A stretch of 64,000 nt of DNA from Torreya grandis (Eukaryota; Streptophyta; Pinopsida; Cupressales; Taxaceae), in assembly GCA_037957365.1 (NCBI GenBank), contig JARHVA010004251.1, forward strand, positions 159,001 to 223,000. Direction: 5' to 3'. This document shows positions 21,740 to 33,889 of the stretch, in pieces; position 1 is the stretch's first letter; each line of letters starts with the position of its first letter. The translations under genes were made by a program, and so were the position numbers. Below the pieces are notes generated by a model that had not been told where the DNA came from, did not search any database, and saw only the letters and a program-made list of their open reading frames with translations.

Positions 21740-23263
21740 TATCATCATGATAGAATCATTTAAAAGGTCAAAGTTGAGAGGTTGAGTGGTCGTAATAGGA
21801 GCTTCTGTAAGTTAACCAGTAAGAACTTATCCTTTGATTGCCTTTTGATTCTGGTACTCAATATCAAACTCAATGAGAAGTATAATCTATTTAGCCATGT
21901 GACCTTGAAGATTTGTTTTAGATAAAAAAAACTTGAGAGGATCTACCTTGGTGATAACAATAGATTTGTTATTTAGCATATAATGCCACAATTTCTGAGT
22001 GGTGAACACCATAGCTAAACATGCCTTCTCAATAAGCATATAATTATGTTCATAGGCTACCAATGTGCAGCTTAAATAATAAACCATATGTTCCTTACCA
22101 TGATCATCATGCTGAGCCAAAAGTGCCCCCAGTGTATGTTATATGGCTGATATATAAAGAAGCAATGGCTTTCCTTATATCAGAGGTCATAAAACTAGTG
22201 GATTGGCTAAGTATATTTTAAGATTTACAAATGCTAGCTGAAAATCTACATCCCATTAAAATGTTACCCCTTTCTTTAAGAGGGGGGTAAATGGGTGGCA
22301 TTTATCTGCCATTTGAGAAATGAACCTACATACAGACTGTAACTTACCTTGTATACCTCATAACTATTTAAAATTGTTTGGTAGAGGCATTTACATAATA
22401 GTGTTGACCTTTGCAGGGTCAACTTTGATCTCTCATTGTGATATAATGAACTGTAATAATTTTCCTGATGTGACTCCAAAGGCACATTTCTTATGATTCA
22501 AGCAGACTTTATATGCATGAAGCCTCTCAAATATTCTTCATAGAATTTCAAGATGTCTAGATCTTATTCTTCATTTTGATAGTATATCATCAACATAGTC
22601 CTCGATAATGTCATGCATCATGTCATGGAAAATGACAGTCATTGCATTATGATATGTGGCTCCAGCATTCTTCAAACCAAATGGCATGACTTGGTAATAT
22701 AATGTCCCCCAAAGAGTGGTGAATGTGGTCTTATACTAATCTTCAAGGGCTATCTTGATCTAATTGTAACCAGAAAATCCATCCATTAAAGATAGCATCT
22801 CGTACCTAGCAATTGAGTCAATAATCATGTTGATGTTGGGTAGAGAAAAATCATCTTTGGGGAATGCTTTGTTGATATCATAAAAATTAGTACAAACACA
22901 TATGCCTGGGGTCTTTTTACTCACTAGCACTATGTTATAAATCCATTTAGATTAGTCTAGTGGTTTGATAAAATTGGCTCCTAACAACTTTTCCAACTCA
23001 GCCTTAACCAAAAGGGCGATGTGTGGATGCATCTTTCTCAACTTTTGCTTGACTAGTTTAGCATTAAGGTGAACAACACAGTGATGCACAACTAAATTTG
23101 GGTCTAATCTTGGCATGTCAGAGTATGGCCATGCAAAGATGTCTATATAATCATTAAGAATGGATATAAAATGTTCACATTCTACTTCAGTAAGGGAAGC
23201 TCCAAGATAAATAGTTTTGGGATCTTCATGGGTTCCCAAATTCACTTCTATTATACCCTCCAT
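21740..23263 (-). pseudogene. Reverse transcriptase and first RNase H of the Tat element
   Basis: RT copies element RNA into DNA. The upstream module DIFAWPYSDMPRLDPNLVVH (23144-23085) and KQKLRKMHPHIALLVKAEL lead into RT with SKKTPGICVCTNFYDINKAF, SLMDGFSGYN (first catalytic Asp), VMPFGLKNAGATYHNAMTV and the YVDD box (22587-22598). RNase H follows with LLYISAI, YYLSCTLVAYEHNYMLIEKA (about 22030-22085) and the LWHYMLNN motif. The catalytic boxes are intact by eye, but the frame is cut by several stops and at least two shifts. Confidence 0.93.
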
Positions 23264-25060
23264 AAGGAGTGTGGATCTATCTTATAGAATCTTAGGCAAT
23301 GTATGGTCATGATTCTCTTCCTCTATTATATCTTCTTGTTGTTCCTCCCAAAGATGTAGATAATATGAAGAATCAGAATCTACCTTCTGAGGTAAAGGCC
23401 AATTGGAAAAAACCTCTGGAAACTCAAGAGCAAGATGCTCAAATATTTGATGTTGTTATAAAGAGATGCTTGTACTAGCTATGGAACTTGGGCTAGATAG
23501 ACTTTCTACATCCTAAGGGGATGAGCAAACTTTCCCACCTGGGAGTGCCTAAAATAGGTTTTCACTCAAAGGCTTATCTTTTTCTTTACTTTTTCCCTAA
23601 TCAATAAGTGCCTCAAAGAGGTTTTCACCTAAAGATCTCGATGTTTGTTCTTTATTATGACCAAGAAAGTTTGCCTGCTCTCCAAAGTAGGTAGAATAAT
23701 TTAATGAAAACTCAAAACCCTACTTATGATCACCAATAAGGAATGCATCTCCTAGGCCCATGTATTCTACAATTGATTCTTCATTTTGAAACTCATCAAG
23801 GCATTTGATCGACTTTTTATGAACCCAATCTAGGAGTTCAGGATGGCAAAGTCATAGGTTGCAGCGAGGGTTTGCTTCAAGATGAAAAGCACCAATGGTA
23901 AAGATATAATGTCCTGCTTCAGGAAGGGAAGCACCACTAGGATGGGTTTTTGCTTCAGGATGAGAAGCTCCTATAGTAAAGATGTAATGTCCTACTTTAA
24001 GAATGGAAGCACCACTAGGATGGTTTTTTCTTAAGGATGAGAAGCTCCAATAGGCGTTATGGTTAATATGGCATTTAAATCAAACAAATATGAGTTAGCA
24101 AGCTCATCAAAAAGGCTATAATGGGATGTTATGTCAATGATAGGAGTCTCATTACTAATTGCTTTATAAGAGTCACTATCGATTGTCATGAGGTCATCCT
24201 CTAGTGGTTTAAATCCAAGACCATGGTTCCAATTGACAACTTCAGCTGATAAGGGTTATAAAATTCCTTGTACCTATGGACCAAGGCCTTTCCCTGTATA
24301 GTCAAGATGATCCATTATCCTATTATGGATAGGGTACTTTAGATTATAAAAACAATCATCAAGGCCTTTAGAATATAACCAATCTCCTTCAGTAAAATCC
24401 TCTCGATCTTTCTTTGGTGTAATTGTAGGTACAAAAACCATAAGAGGTTTTGGTTATTTCTTCTTTGGTTGCCAAATTTGATCAGGTCTATTAGGTATCT
24501 GAGAAGTTTTAGGCTTACGAAATTTTTTAAGGAATTTTGGTAATTTTTTAATATGGAGGATGTCCTTCAGATGGTATGTGGAAATGTCTACATCTTCAAT
24601 AATAACTTGTTTGGCCAGAGTTGTAGGAAATGGATTAGTCAAAGTGGAAGCTAGGTCACTAGGGTCTATATAATTAGATGGAGATGGATGAGAAATGATG
24701 GCTTTGTTCTTCTTTGTAATAAATTCATAACCTAGGCAATAATTATAATTATGAAACTCTGCTTCAAGATGTTTTTAGTATTGATATGGCTACTGATCAA
24801 AAGGAACAGTAACCTCGATCCCATCATGGGAAAACTTAAGGCATTGGTGAAGAGTAGATGAAACTTTATGTACTTAATGGATCTAAGGATGACCAAAAAG
24901 TATGTTATAAGGAAGCTCAATATCCACAATATGGAAAAATGTGTGATGAGAAATAGACCCAACCATGACTGGCAACCAAATCATACCTGATGACTCTCTC
25001 TCAGTATTGTCGTAAGCCTTGATTATAATATTTTATGGTTGAATGTCTTTATCCATGTAG
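23264..25060 (-). pseudogene. Linker between protease and RT, repeat-rich
   Basis: Minus-strand coding traces without a known domain, for example DISTYHLKDILHIKKLPKFL (about 24520-24580). They include a 78-bp (26-codon) tandem repeat and a 63-bp (21-codon) repeat with LGENLFEAL (unit starts 23545 and 23608). The lengths are multiples of three, so the repeats arose while the frame was read. Long variable linkers here occur in Tat polyproteins. Confidence 0.6.
23878..24060 (-). repeat. 78-bp in-frame tandem repeat, 26-residue unit
   Basis: Unit starts at 23911 and 23989 on the shared GTCCTGCTTCAGG / GTCCTACTTTAAG. On the minus strand a unit reads GASHPEAKTHPSGASLPEAG plus six residues. It holds two half-repeats GASxPEA, so a shorter ancestral motif duplicated first. 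Confidence 0.8.
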
Positions 25061-25068
25061 CCCAATTA

Positions 25069-25300
25069 TCATACCAATTTAAGAGATATGATGTCTAGCC
25101 CTGAACCATTATCTATAAGAACCTGCTTGATCTTGTGATTTGCAATGATTATCTCAATGTATAGTGGGTTATTATGGTTTGGGCCGAGGGTAAGCATGTC
25201 CTTTTGATCAAATGTGATTTGCCAAAATGAAGACAAGTGTCCAACTAGGTTCTGGAACTGATCAAGGTTTATATCATTAAGCATAATAGACTCTTGTAAA
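25069..25300 (-). pseudogene. Aspartic protease domain of the Tat element
   Basis: A 71-residue frame ending VLIDNGSGLDIISLKLV, with the D-N-G-S active-site loop usual in Tat-type proteases; Asp is near 25110. The protease releases capsid and enzymes from the polyprotein. The partner motif downstream is blurred by stops. Confidence 0.85.
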
Positions 25301-25749
25301 AGTTTGTTGAGATGGTTCTATGGACATTAGATGTCCACAGGAGTTCTAATATAGAAATTTGTGTAGGGGTTTTATCTAATTGATTCATTAGACTATAAGG
25401 CCTTTAAACTATGGATTGAACTAGTTAGTCTTTGTTGGGACAGTATTCAGCTTTGGAACCATTGGCATAATGTTCTCATTAGCTTTATGGAAAGAAGTGG
25501 GTGAAGGACCCTAGATGGTAACTCATGGGCATGTAGTTGAAATTGCACAACCTAGAGGTGTCAAGGAGTTCTTATAAGTAGAAGAGGGAAGTAAAGGGCC
25601 TTGGATGGTGACTCACAGGTGACTAATTGTATTGCTATAATTTTTGGTCAGTAAGGAGCCTTTACAATTAGAAGAATGGTATTTTTTTTCAAGATTAGTA
25701 ACTTGTGCAAAGAGAGTAGCAACATGATGATGTAAACCCGACATGGTAT

Positions 25750-28216
25750 TACTAGGGGGAGAGGGTACTGACCTTATAATGATGGGTCTCATGTTGTTGG
25801 AAACATGAGATTGGCCATGTCACTTCACAATAATAATGGCAATGTGGGTTGCATAAATGTGTCCCATAGTGTTATTATAGTCATAAGGTAAATTTTTATA
25901 ATCCAAATTATTAGTATGAGAATTATGATCTTGATTATGCTCATTATAATTCTAGCCTTATTGTTGGTTCTGATTCTTCCTTTATCCTTGATTGTGACCA
26001 TTTTGATTGTTTCTTGGTAGTGGTGGATCATGTCAAGGAAAGGGGTCTTTGTAGATTTCCATATCCTAATTTGTGTCCTAATTAGGGGAAAACTTAATTT
26101 CTAGTTCACCACTTTCAATAAATTCCTCAATAATATGTCACAATTGAATGCAATAATATGCACCATGACGAGTAACATGATGAAAGTTACACCATTCATT
26201 CTCTTTGTACCAATCTAGTTTTGGTTGATCTTGAGGAAATGTCCTTGATACTATCCATATAATTAAATTAGCTGTAATAAGCTTTTGTAACACTATTTCA
26301 ATTGATTCTCCTAAATTGCTAAAGACTCTAAAATTGTTATGAAATGTCCTTCATAGAGGTTGTCTCTACAAATTAGGTAGTGGATTTGGGGGAGTTCATT
26401 GTACATTTGAAGGAGGCATAGCCTGTACCATTTTTACATGTCTTATTTATATCACCCCATTTCCAACCATGTTTTTATTTTTGCTAAAGCCTTTAGGCTT
26501 ATCCTACATAACTATTTGAGCTAGTGATTTAGTCTGATTAGAGACTTGACCTTGCGTAAAAATCTTAACAAGGCCCCTAGTAATAAGAACCTTCTCAATC
26601 TGCACTCCTTTGTCAAATATTTCTTCAAAGGAGTTAGCACAAGCTAACCATAGATTATGCACAATTTCAAGATGCAAATTCTATGCAAAGATATCAGCCA
26701 ACTATTTGTCTAGTGAATTGTGTTGAAAATGGCCTACCAATGCTCTCCACCTTTGTAGATATGCAGTGAAAATTTCACCATCACGTTGCTTAGATTTTCA
26801 TAAGTCAACAACAGTCAATTCATGTTCTATGTTAAATGAGAAATGGTTAATGAACTTTTTTGACAAGTTGTTCCAATCCACAACTAATCCCTTGGGTAAT
26901 TTAAGTAGCCAATCAAGAGCTTGTCTTACTAAACTTCACAAAAATAGTCATAGTAAGTACTCGCTACTCTAAGCAACCTCTTGACACAAGATGAAGAATG
27001 CATGTATGTGTTCATGTGGATCTCCTTTCCCTTTGTACTTGTCAAATTTGGGTGCCTCAAAATTAGGTGTAAATGGGTTTTGGAGAATAGATATGTCAAA
27101 CGGATATGGACATATCTCATCGAATTTGTACTTTTTGAGTCTATTATTCATCTCTAATCTTTGGAAAATTTCCTTTATAGAATTCCATTCTTGTATATTA
27201 GGTGCATTTGTGTATTGGATAAGATGTTGTTGGGGTGGAATGTGCCCTTGGTTTTGTTGTTGTTGGGGTGGAATATGCCCCTAGTTTTGTGTGAATCTAT
27301 AGGGAGTGTATACCTTTCAATCCATGACTTAGTTCTGATTTGCCCCTTGATTTGAGAACATAGGCTGTTGATTCTTAGTTTTTAAAACATTCCCTAAATT
27401 TGGTTGTTTCGTACTTTGTTGATTTTGGAAATTTCTATATTTATTTACCAATTTTTGGGTTTGTTGAAAAGAACTAGCCAAATTGTCTTGAGGGATTTCC
27501 TCAATTCAAACTAAATGTTTGGGTTTCTGAGTTTGTAAAGTAACAAGAGGTTCTTCATGATTGAAGAATGTATGTTCTATAACAAATGGTAAATTTTGTA
27601 AGGTCTCTTGTGACTTTAACTATTCATTTAGATTACCTTGATCCACTATGGTAATGTTCTCATCCAATATTTGTTGCATACTTTCAACCATATATCCATG
27701 TTATTTTGAAGCATTATTGTGAATTGAAGTGGTAACTAGGAAGTCAGTTAAGTCTGCAACAAGTTGATCTACATATTGGTATCTTATTATCTTGATCTTA
27801 GCTAGAAGATCCAGATTTGTGGGTTTTAACTCTTTTTATATTTCCTTTCCTTTGTTAGAGGAAGAAGGTATGTCTATTTGTGAAAAAACTTGCTCTTGTC
27901 ATCATTGTTCTCCTTCTCTAACTAAGGTATGCAATTGTTCTATAAGAAAGTTAGAAGGTAGTCTAGCACCTAATTCTATCAATCTAAGAAGGGCTTCATC
28001 TTGATCTTCTTAGGGTTGATATTCATTGAAATCATCTTCACATCCTACTATTGTAAGGATATCATCAAAAACAATGGGGTTATCTTGACCATCATAAAAT
28101 TTATCATCTTCATAACTAAGGCCATAAGAGGCCCCACTATGAGTGAACCTTTGAGTCATGTCTAAAAAGAGTTGCTCTATGTATTGAGTAAATTTGGACC
28201 AATGTTTGACAACCAA
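25750..28216 (-). pseudogene. gag of the Tat element
   Basis: The first Met is taken at 28216 (frame 28216-28010 with SGASYGLSYEDDKFYDGQDN). The N-terminal part carries acidic and Gln-rich stretches and a small duplication GHIPPQQ (about 27230-27290). The capsid core has PFTPNFEAPKFDKYKGKGDP (27075-27016), HIHAFFILCQ, then NHFSFNIEHELTVVDL and FTAYLQRWRALVGHFQ (about 26700-26870). The C-terminal part is Asn/His/Gln-rich (about 25880-26030) in place of a clear zinc knuckle. Stops are frequent, many at Gln-like positions. A start further upstream cannot be excluded because the leader is also decayed. Confidence 0.85.
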
Positions 28217-29918
28217 TCAAAGTATGCTTTGGCTCTTTTTAAAATAAACAACCAAGGTACCAATGAGACTATAAAGGAGGGTGGTTTGAACCCATGCACA
28301 ATTTAGAAGATTTGGTTCATGAATTTACTCAACCTTTGGTAAAGTTGAAATCATATAGATCGAAAGAGAGTAAGGTAACTTAAATACCCAAGCTAAAAAT
28401 GAGTACACCAAAGCCTAGATCTTTGTGATACGTTCACAATGTAAAAGCTAGTTTTAACTTTGACAAGTTGACCCTATAAGTTTAGAGGAAATATCTTTGA
28501 AATACGAAGAAGACAAAATGAACTAAGAAACTCAAGATTTAAAAACATATGTGAATCACTAAGTATAAATATAGGACCAAATAGGTAGCACAACGTCGCC
28601 ACATGATTCCAGTAGGATAAAATATGTTTTAGGACTCAAAGCATGAGTGATACGCAAGATGACTTGAGTCCAATTTTGAGTCTTAATAAACAACCTTCAA
28701 TCCAAATGGAAAATTGAACCCAAGTTAAAACAAGTTTAGTGCACAAATGGCAAACCCACTTTGACACACCAACCCTTAGAACTCAAAAAGGTTCAATTTC
28801 AAATGTGGATTATAAATGAAGGATTTAAACAAATTGGGTAAAAGATCTAGACTCAATTGGGCAACATGACTATGCCAAAGTGGATGACATGACACAAAGC
28901 TTTTGATAACAATTTGAACAAGGAAAAAATGAATTTTTCATTTGGATAGCGTAACACCTCCCTTGCTCAAAAAAATTGAGGACAATGAGTTTTGGTTAAG
29001 TTCATTGAGTTAACAAGCAGTTTTAGACACAAATAAAGACCAAGTAAGCTAATGACAAAAAATAAACGTCTTATATTTAAACTAACAAGGTATGGCAAAG
29101 TGAGGTCTACTAAACTAATAAGGTTTTGATCATTCTAGGGGAATCAATTACATAATGACTTTCACATCAAATGATGCAAAAGACAAGCACAAAAATTGGG
29201 TGACCGTGGCATTGGCTAGTTGTAAAAAGGTCGAGTCCTTTTTACAACCACTACATCTTGTTGTTTGCTTAGTTTAATGTGATGTCTAAAAGCAGATACG
29301 TCCCATGTGTAACTCCAAAAGAGTCAAATGAAGTCAATGCCGAGAAGTGAAACCCCAAGTCAAAGCCTATCTAAAGAACTCATGGGAGGTAATGATGTCC
29401 CCCTCGTAAGCCAAATTTTCATGAAAATAAAGAAAGCATAAAATAGAAAGACTTTAGGGTCATTTTCAAGGTCACCCAAACTTTAACAAGTTTTTGAGGA
29501 GTGTTTTAGATGACATTCTTTCTAAGCCTTAAACTAGGATATTTACAATAGGAATGGTGATTTTGATTCCAAGGGTTTCCTAAAGGGGATAAATGGAAGA
29601 GCAAACATGCAAAATTCCTCTTTTTTCTAAACTAAGTAAACAAATATTGCAAACAAGAATTGACAACTGATGATGGCTACATTGGCTAACTAAGATCCAA
29701 ACGATGTTAGTTTTACTAACGTCAGTTAAGCTAGGTAATTGGTGTTGGTCTTACTTTTCAACGTTAGTTGCTGTGTAAAACTGTGGCAAACAAAAATGAT
29801 AAAATAAAGTTAAAAAATCAATTTACATGAGTTTTAAGGGTCCAAAGGGATATTTTAGAGTTGCAAAATGATCTCTTTCAAGTTTGAGATGCATCTAGTC
29901 CTAACGGTCATGTTAAGA
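28217..29918 (-). other. 5' leader of the Tat element
   Basis: 1.7 kb without a gene. A primer-binding site is not clear: the minus strand after the LTR reads TCTTAACATGACCGTTAGGA, at best a worn relative of a known site. A cluster of ACGTTAGT-like motifs lies at 29700-29768. Confidence 0.6.
29700..29768. repeat. Cluster of four AACGTTAGT-like motifs in the Tat leader
   Basis: AACGATGTTAGT (29700), ACTAACGTCAGT (29715), ATTGGTGTTGGT (29738) and TTCAACGTTAGT (29757). They align with the ACCGATGTCGGT motif of the first element and sit about 150-220 bp inside the LTR, in the leader. Confidence 0.55.
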
Positions 29919-31121
29919 TGTAGAGAGGATTACAAAGTAAGTTAGTCAAGCACTAATCCATAAATAATGAAACATGCATAAAGAACTAACTAACCAAACC
30001 TATCTATTCCTATGGGAATTACAAAGGACAGAAATAAATAAATGAAAGAAATCAACACCATATCACCTTCCCAAATGGATTCACAATACCCATATGGCTC
30101 AAAAGTGTGTTCTCCCTTGATCAAGCATCCTTGTCTTTGTCAACAATGGTGGTAAGCTCCTCCAATACTTCAAGAACACTCCATAAAACCTAGGCTCTTG
30201 ATTCCAAATCACTAAACTAGCCTATCAATGAAGCTTGCAAATAAAATCAATGATCAAATGCAAATCTTTATGGTAATGATTTAACATTATAACTTTGCAT
30301 TATTCAAGCTTAAAACTCATGTCCATGGCCTCTCTATTTATATATTTTTGAGATTGGTCAGGATCAACCATGACCATCCATCTCAAGATTGAGATGTGTG
30401 GCCATGGATAATCCTAATATTTAGAATTAAATCCATAATTATCTTCATCATGACCTTGGAATAAGGGGCATTGAAGATGCATGGGAGGCATTAACTAGGC
30501 ATGGATGACCCATAATCCTGATATTTATGGCATTTATGGCCTAAGAATGTCTTCACATGAAATGAGGTCACTTGATGATGTAGATAATAGGAATCAATTT
30601 TTAAAAAAAAACATTCAACAACTCTCATGGAAAATCCACTTAAGCTCTTGATTTGGATTAATTAGCCTTAAATAAGGTTAATCAACATTTGTGCAATTAT
30701 TTGAAAATTGACCCTCAATTAATCAAAATGGTCATAAAGTCATATTACTGAGTTATAATTTGACTCGAGAAGAATTAGAAGGTGATGTTAGATGTGTCAA
30801 AACTATATTTCCATTTAATATGTTTCTAACACAAAATAACAAAGGTATGTGGCATGTACCAATGAATTAGGAGAAAAGAGTGATCCAAAGCACAAAAGGT
30901 GAAATCATCATTTTGACTTAAAATGAATTGATCAAAGTTAGCTGGCCCATAAATTACATTACCCTAATTAGGGATACTTTGACCTAAATTGGCACATGTA
31001 AATGACAAGTTTGAACCATTTAGCACATTTTATGGATTTTGACCTAAAATGTGTATTTGAGTGCAATTTGAGTAAGACTAACAATTTCAACACAAATGGT
31101 GTTAGGAATTAGATGTCTACA
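29919..31121 (-). repeat. 5' LTR of the Tat element
   Basis: Minus strand TGTAGACATC at 31121 to CCTCTCTACA at 29919. Pairs with 15897-17099. Confidence 0.95.
30334..30341 (-). promoter_or_regulatory. TATA box of the Tat element
   Basis: Minus strand TATAAATAGAGAGG in the 5' LTR, kept in both LTRs. Transcription would run leftwards from about 30300. Confidence 0.65.
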
Positions 31122-31129
31122 CTTTAGAT

Positions 31130-32660
31130 TTATGGAAACAATAATGACAGATACTTATGGATATTTATTATATAAACCTATATCTTCAAAATATCCATTA
31201 TATGATGCACTTTTGTCTAACAACTTCTACCTTGAATGCAAGAAATATAGAGAAGAAGCACAATAAGTTGGTGCCTTCAATAAACTTCCTTATAGTCTAT
31301 ACCTTCAACTAGAAAACTATTGTAGGGATAATAAAAATAGGTACTTCCATCCATAATTATATTTGAAAAATGTTGAACCTTCTATGGAACTAATGTTACA
31401 TTTACAAATTCATAAAATCATGTTTTTTTGTACACTTATGTGTTGCAATATTTATCTTTCCTCGTCTACAAAGGTGTTTTCCTTGATGTCGAGGTCAGAT
31501 TTATCCCTATATGACATACCCATGAGGACATTGATGGCACATTTGGAAACCTATCTGAATATATAAAGAGGAAAGATGTATGGAGAGTGGCTGAGATGAT
31601 GGACACTTATAGGATGTGTGAAAATATAAGAAACTTCATGCCATATTTGATTAATGAGGTGATTACCAGCTAAAGGGAAGAAATGAAATAGTAGGCTTGA
31701 CAAAAGGTCAATAATTTCTTCTACACATGGATCAAGGTCAGCCTATTATGCGTTGTAAAAACTCTATAAGAGATATAAATTCCCCCCCCCCTGCCTTATT
31801 ACATTATGGGGAACAAAAGAAAATGGTGAGCCAAATATTATAAAAGATAATCTAAAAATATATATTTCAAAGACTTGAAAAATAGAGAAATGTATCAAGA
31901 TTAAATTGTTGCAAAAAAATTAGATAGAAGTAGAAAAAAGAGTGAAAAATAAATTAAATATAACTTGAATAATTATGTACAACAATTCAATAAATTTAGT
32001 TTGATCATAAATAGTTAGTGGAAGGATCTAAAAAATTACTTCCAAAACATCCATGACATAATGAAAGAAGACATGTTCCCTTCTAAAGTTGAGTGTACAG
32101 GAGATTTTTGGCCAAGAACTCACCATGGCATACCCCTACATAGGGATCCACATAAAATGGTTCACGATAGGACCCTTGATTTTGGAGTGACATCTTCAGA
32201 TACATATGTTGGTATAAGAAGCAAAATAACAAAAATTGCATTTGATCTAGGTCAAGATGTGCAAATCAAAAATATGTTATTTGTCAGACCTAATGATTTT
32301 ACAAGATTGGACTACACATTATAGGGTGCTAGATCTAAAATCAATATTGAGATACTACAAACAAATAGGGATATAGAACGAAGGGTCAATGTAACTTAGT
32401 TCATCCTAGTTCATGCAGGGAAAATAGTAGATATTTATTCAAGCTACTTGGACAAGAAATGGAATACAAACTCAATTGACACATATTTACCATCTATACT
32501 CATAAATAGTATCATCTACGCTTGGAAACCAAATAAAAATTGGAGAGGTCATACACTTGTTCTCATTGATTTTTTGAAAGGCATTGTAACAGTCTATTTG
32601 AATGTATCATCCTACTAGACACTATCAAAAATAGTCATAAAAAGATTGGGAAATTTGAAA
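31130..32660 (+). pseudogene. Unidentified coding relic, right of the Tat insertion
   Basis: Plus-strand frames give coherent coding. Near 31138-31400 there is METIMTDTYGYLLYKP and NNFYLECKKYREEAQ. At about 31516-31660, DGTFGNLSEYIKRKDVWRVA and NFMPYLINEVITS. At 32061-32324 and beyond, the best part has GDFWPRTHHGIPLHRDPHKM, VHDRTLDFGVTSSDTYVG, NMLFVRPNDFTRLDYTL and, after a TAG, KINIEILQTNRDIERRVNVT and INSIIYAWKPNKNWRGHTLV. TAGs at 32322, 32397 and 32616 stand where CAG (Gln) would fit. I recognise no retroelement domain, so it may be an old virus-like, element or host protein. The relation to the relic at 14050-15896 is inferred only from position and strand. Confidence 0.5.
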
Positions 32661-32769
32661 TGGTTTTTCCTTAATTTTGGAATGAGAAATATGAATGCTT
32701 TTTTTCAAAATTTAGTCCATTTTTTGAGAATGTATAATTTTTTATTGTTTTATTTATTTATAGTGGCAC

Positions 32770-33125
32770 TTCACATTTTGGGTCTTGGAAAATACACTTC
32801 GGCATTTGAGTTTTATATTTTTTATTACAAAAATTCAATATTTTGGTAGGTATTCATCTATTTAATAGCATTTGACTATTATAACATTCACTTCACATTT
32901 TTTAATTCAAAATAGTCTTCAACTTTTACATATTCCAAATAGCCAGATTGTATTTTGTGAATCATGAAAACCTCTTTGGCCTCTTTGGCTTTTCAATTTT
33001 TCAAATTAAACTTCACATTTTGCATCTTTCAAAATGGTCTTCAGTAAATGGTCTTCATAATTTTCACATCAGAATTTACACTTTGACTTTTGTGCATTAC
33101 AAAATACACTTCAGCATTCCCATGT
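32770..33125. repeat. Degenerate repeats with CTTCACATTTT and CAAAATAGTCTTCA
   Basis: CTTCACATTTT recurs near 32771, 32891 and 33010. AAAATACACTTC, AAAATAGTCTTC and AAAATGGTCTTC recur at 32790, 32910, 33033 and 33101. Spacing is about 110-120 bp, heavily worn. Confidence 0.45.
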
Positions 33126-33299
33126 TTGCGTAAAGGTCTTTGGGGTTTATGCCTCAGAATGTCCCACTTGCATGTCAAGATTTATTATTCAATATTTGAG
33201 TATCAAAAAATGGTATTTAAATTTTTAGTTTTTAAAATTACACTCTGTACAAGCACCCAAATTGTGCCACGTGGCCACTCTCGATGACTCAGCTATGCA

Positions 33300-33823
33300 G
33301 AAGGATGACCAGTACAAATAAAAGTCCCAAACAATGTGAGCACCTGAGATTGCAACATGTATCACAATCTTAGTAACTCAAATATGTGGGAGATTATATT
33401 AATAATATAATAATAGAACACCTATGATTGACACATGGCATTTACATAATTATGAGATAAACTTTGATGGTCATGACGACATCACCTGATTTAAATTAAA
33501 CAAATAGTTCATAATCCAATCAACTACTGACACATAGTATCCCAATCATCAAAAGTGTTTTAAATCACATATTTCCTAAGTGCGTGATTGATGTATGAAT
33601 TATTTTTCCTTAAGAAATAAACTACCAAGTCTTATTATCTGTAAATGCATGGTTTGTGAACCAGTTTGAATGGTCACATAAATTATGACTGTTTTACACA
33701 TTTAGATAGATGAGATTTATTTGTAATTGTTTTTTTGTGTTGGAATCTTAGAATGTGTGAGTTTTTTATTATATTTTTAATTATTTTAGATTATTTTAAA
33801 TATTTTGGACTTATTTTAAATAT

Positions 33824-33889
<66 letters not shown>

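Larger units (their letters stand above)
15897..31121 (-). mobile_element. Complete-length Tat-type Ty3/gypsy retrotransposon, decayed
   Basis: A 15.2-kb element on the minus strand: 5' LTR 31121-29919, leader, gag (28216 to about 25750), protease (about 25284), repeat-rich linker, RT and RNase H (23263-21740), a second RNase H (about 21720-21400), integrase (about 21090-20140), a 3-kb 3' non-coding region with tandem repeats, polypurine tract and 3' LTR (17099-15897). The second RNase H between the first and the integrase is the mark of plant Tat elements. The two LTRs are the same length and differ at about 38 of the first 460 bp by hand count (about 8%), so the insertion is old. Every domain has stops or frameshifts. 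No matching 5-bp target duplication is visible. Confidence 0.93.

Noticed and set aside
29895..29918. Primer-binding site of the Tat element
   Set aside because: No TGG start next to the LTR; the similarity of ATGACCGTTAGGACT to known sites is too weak to call.
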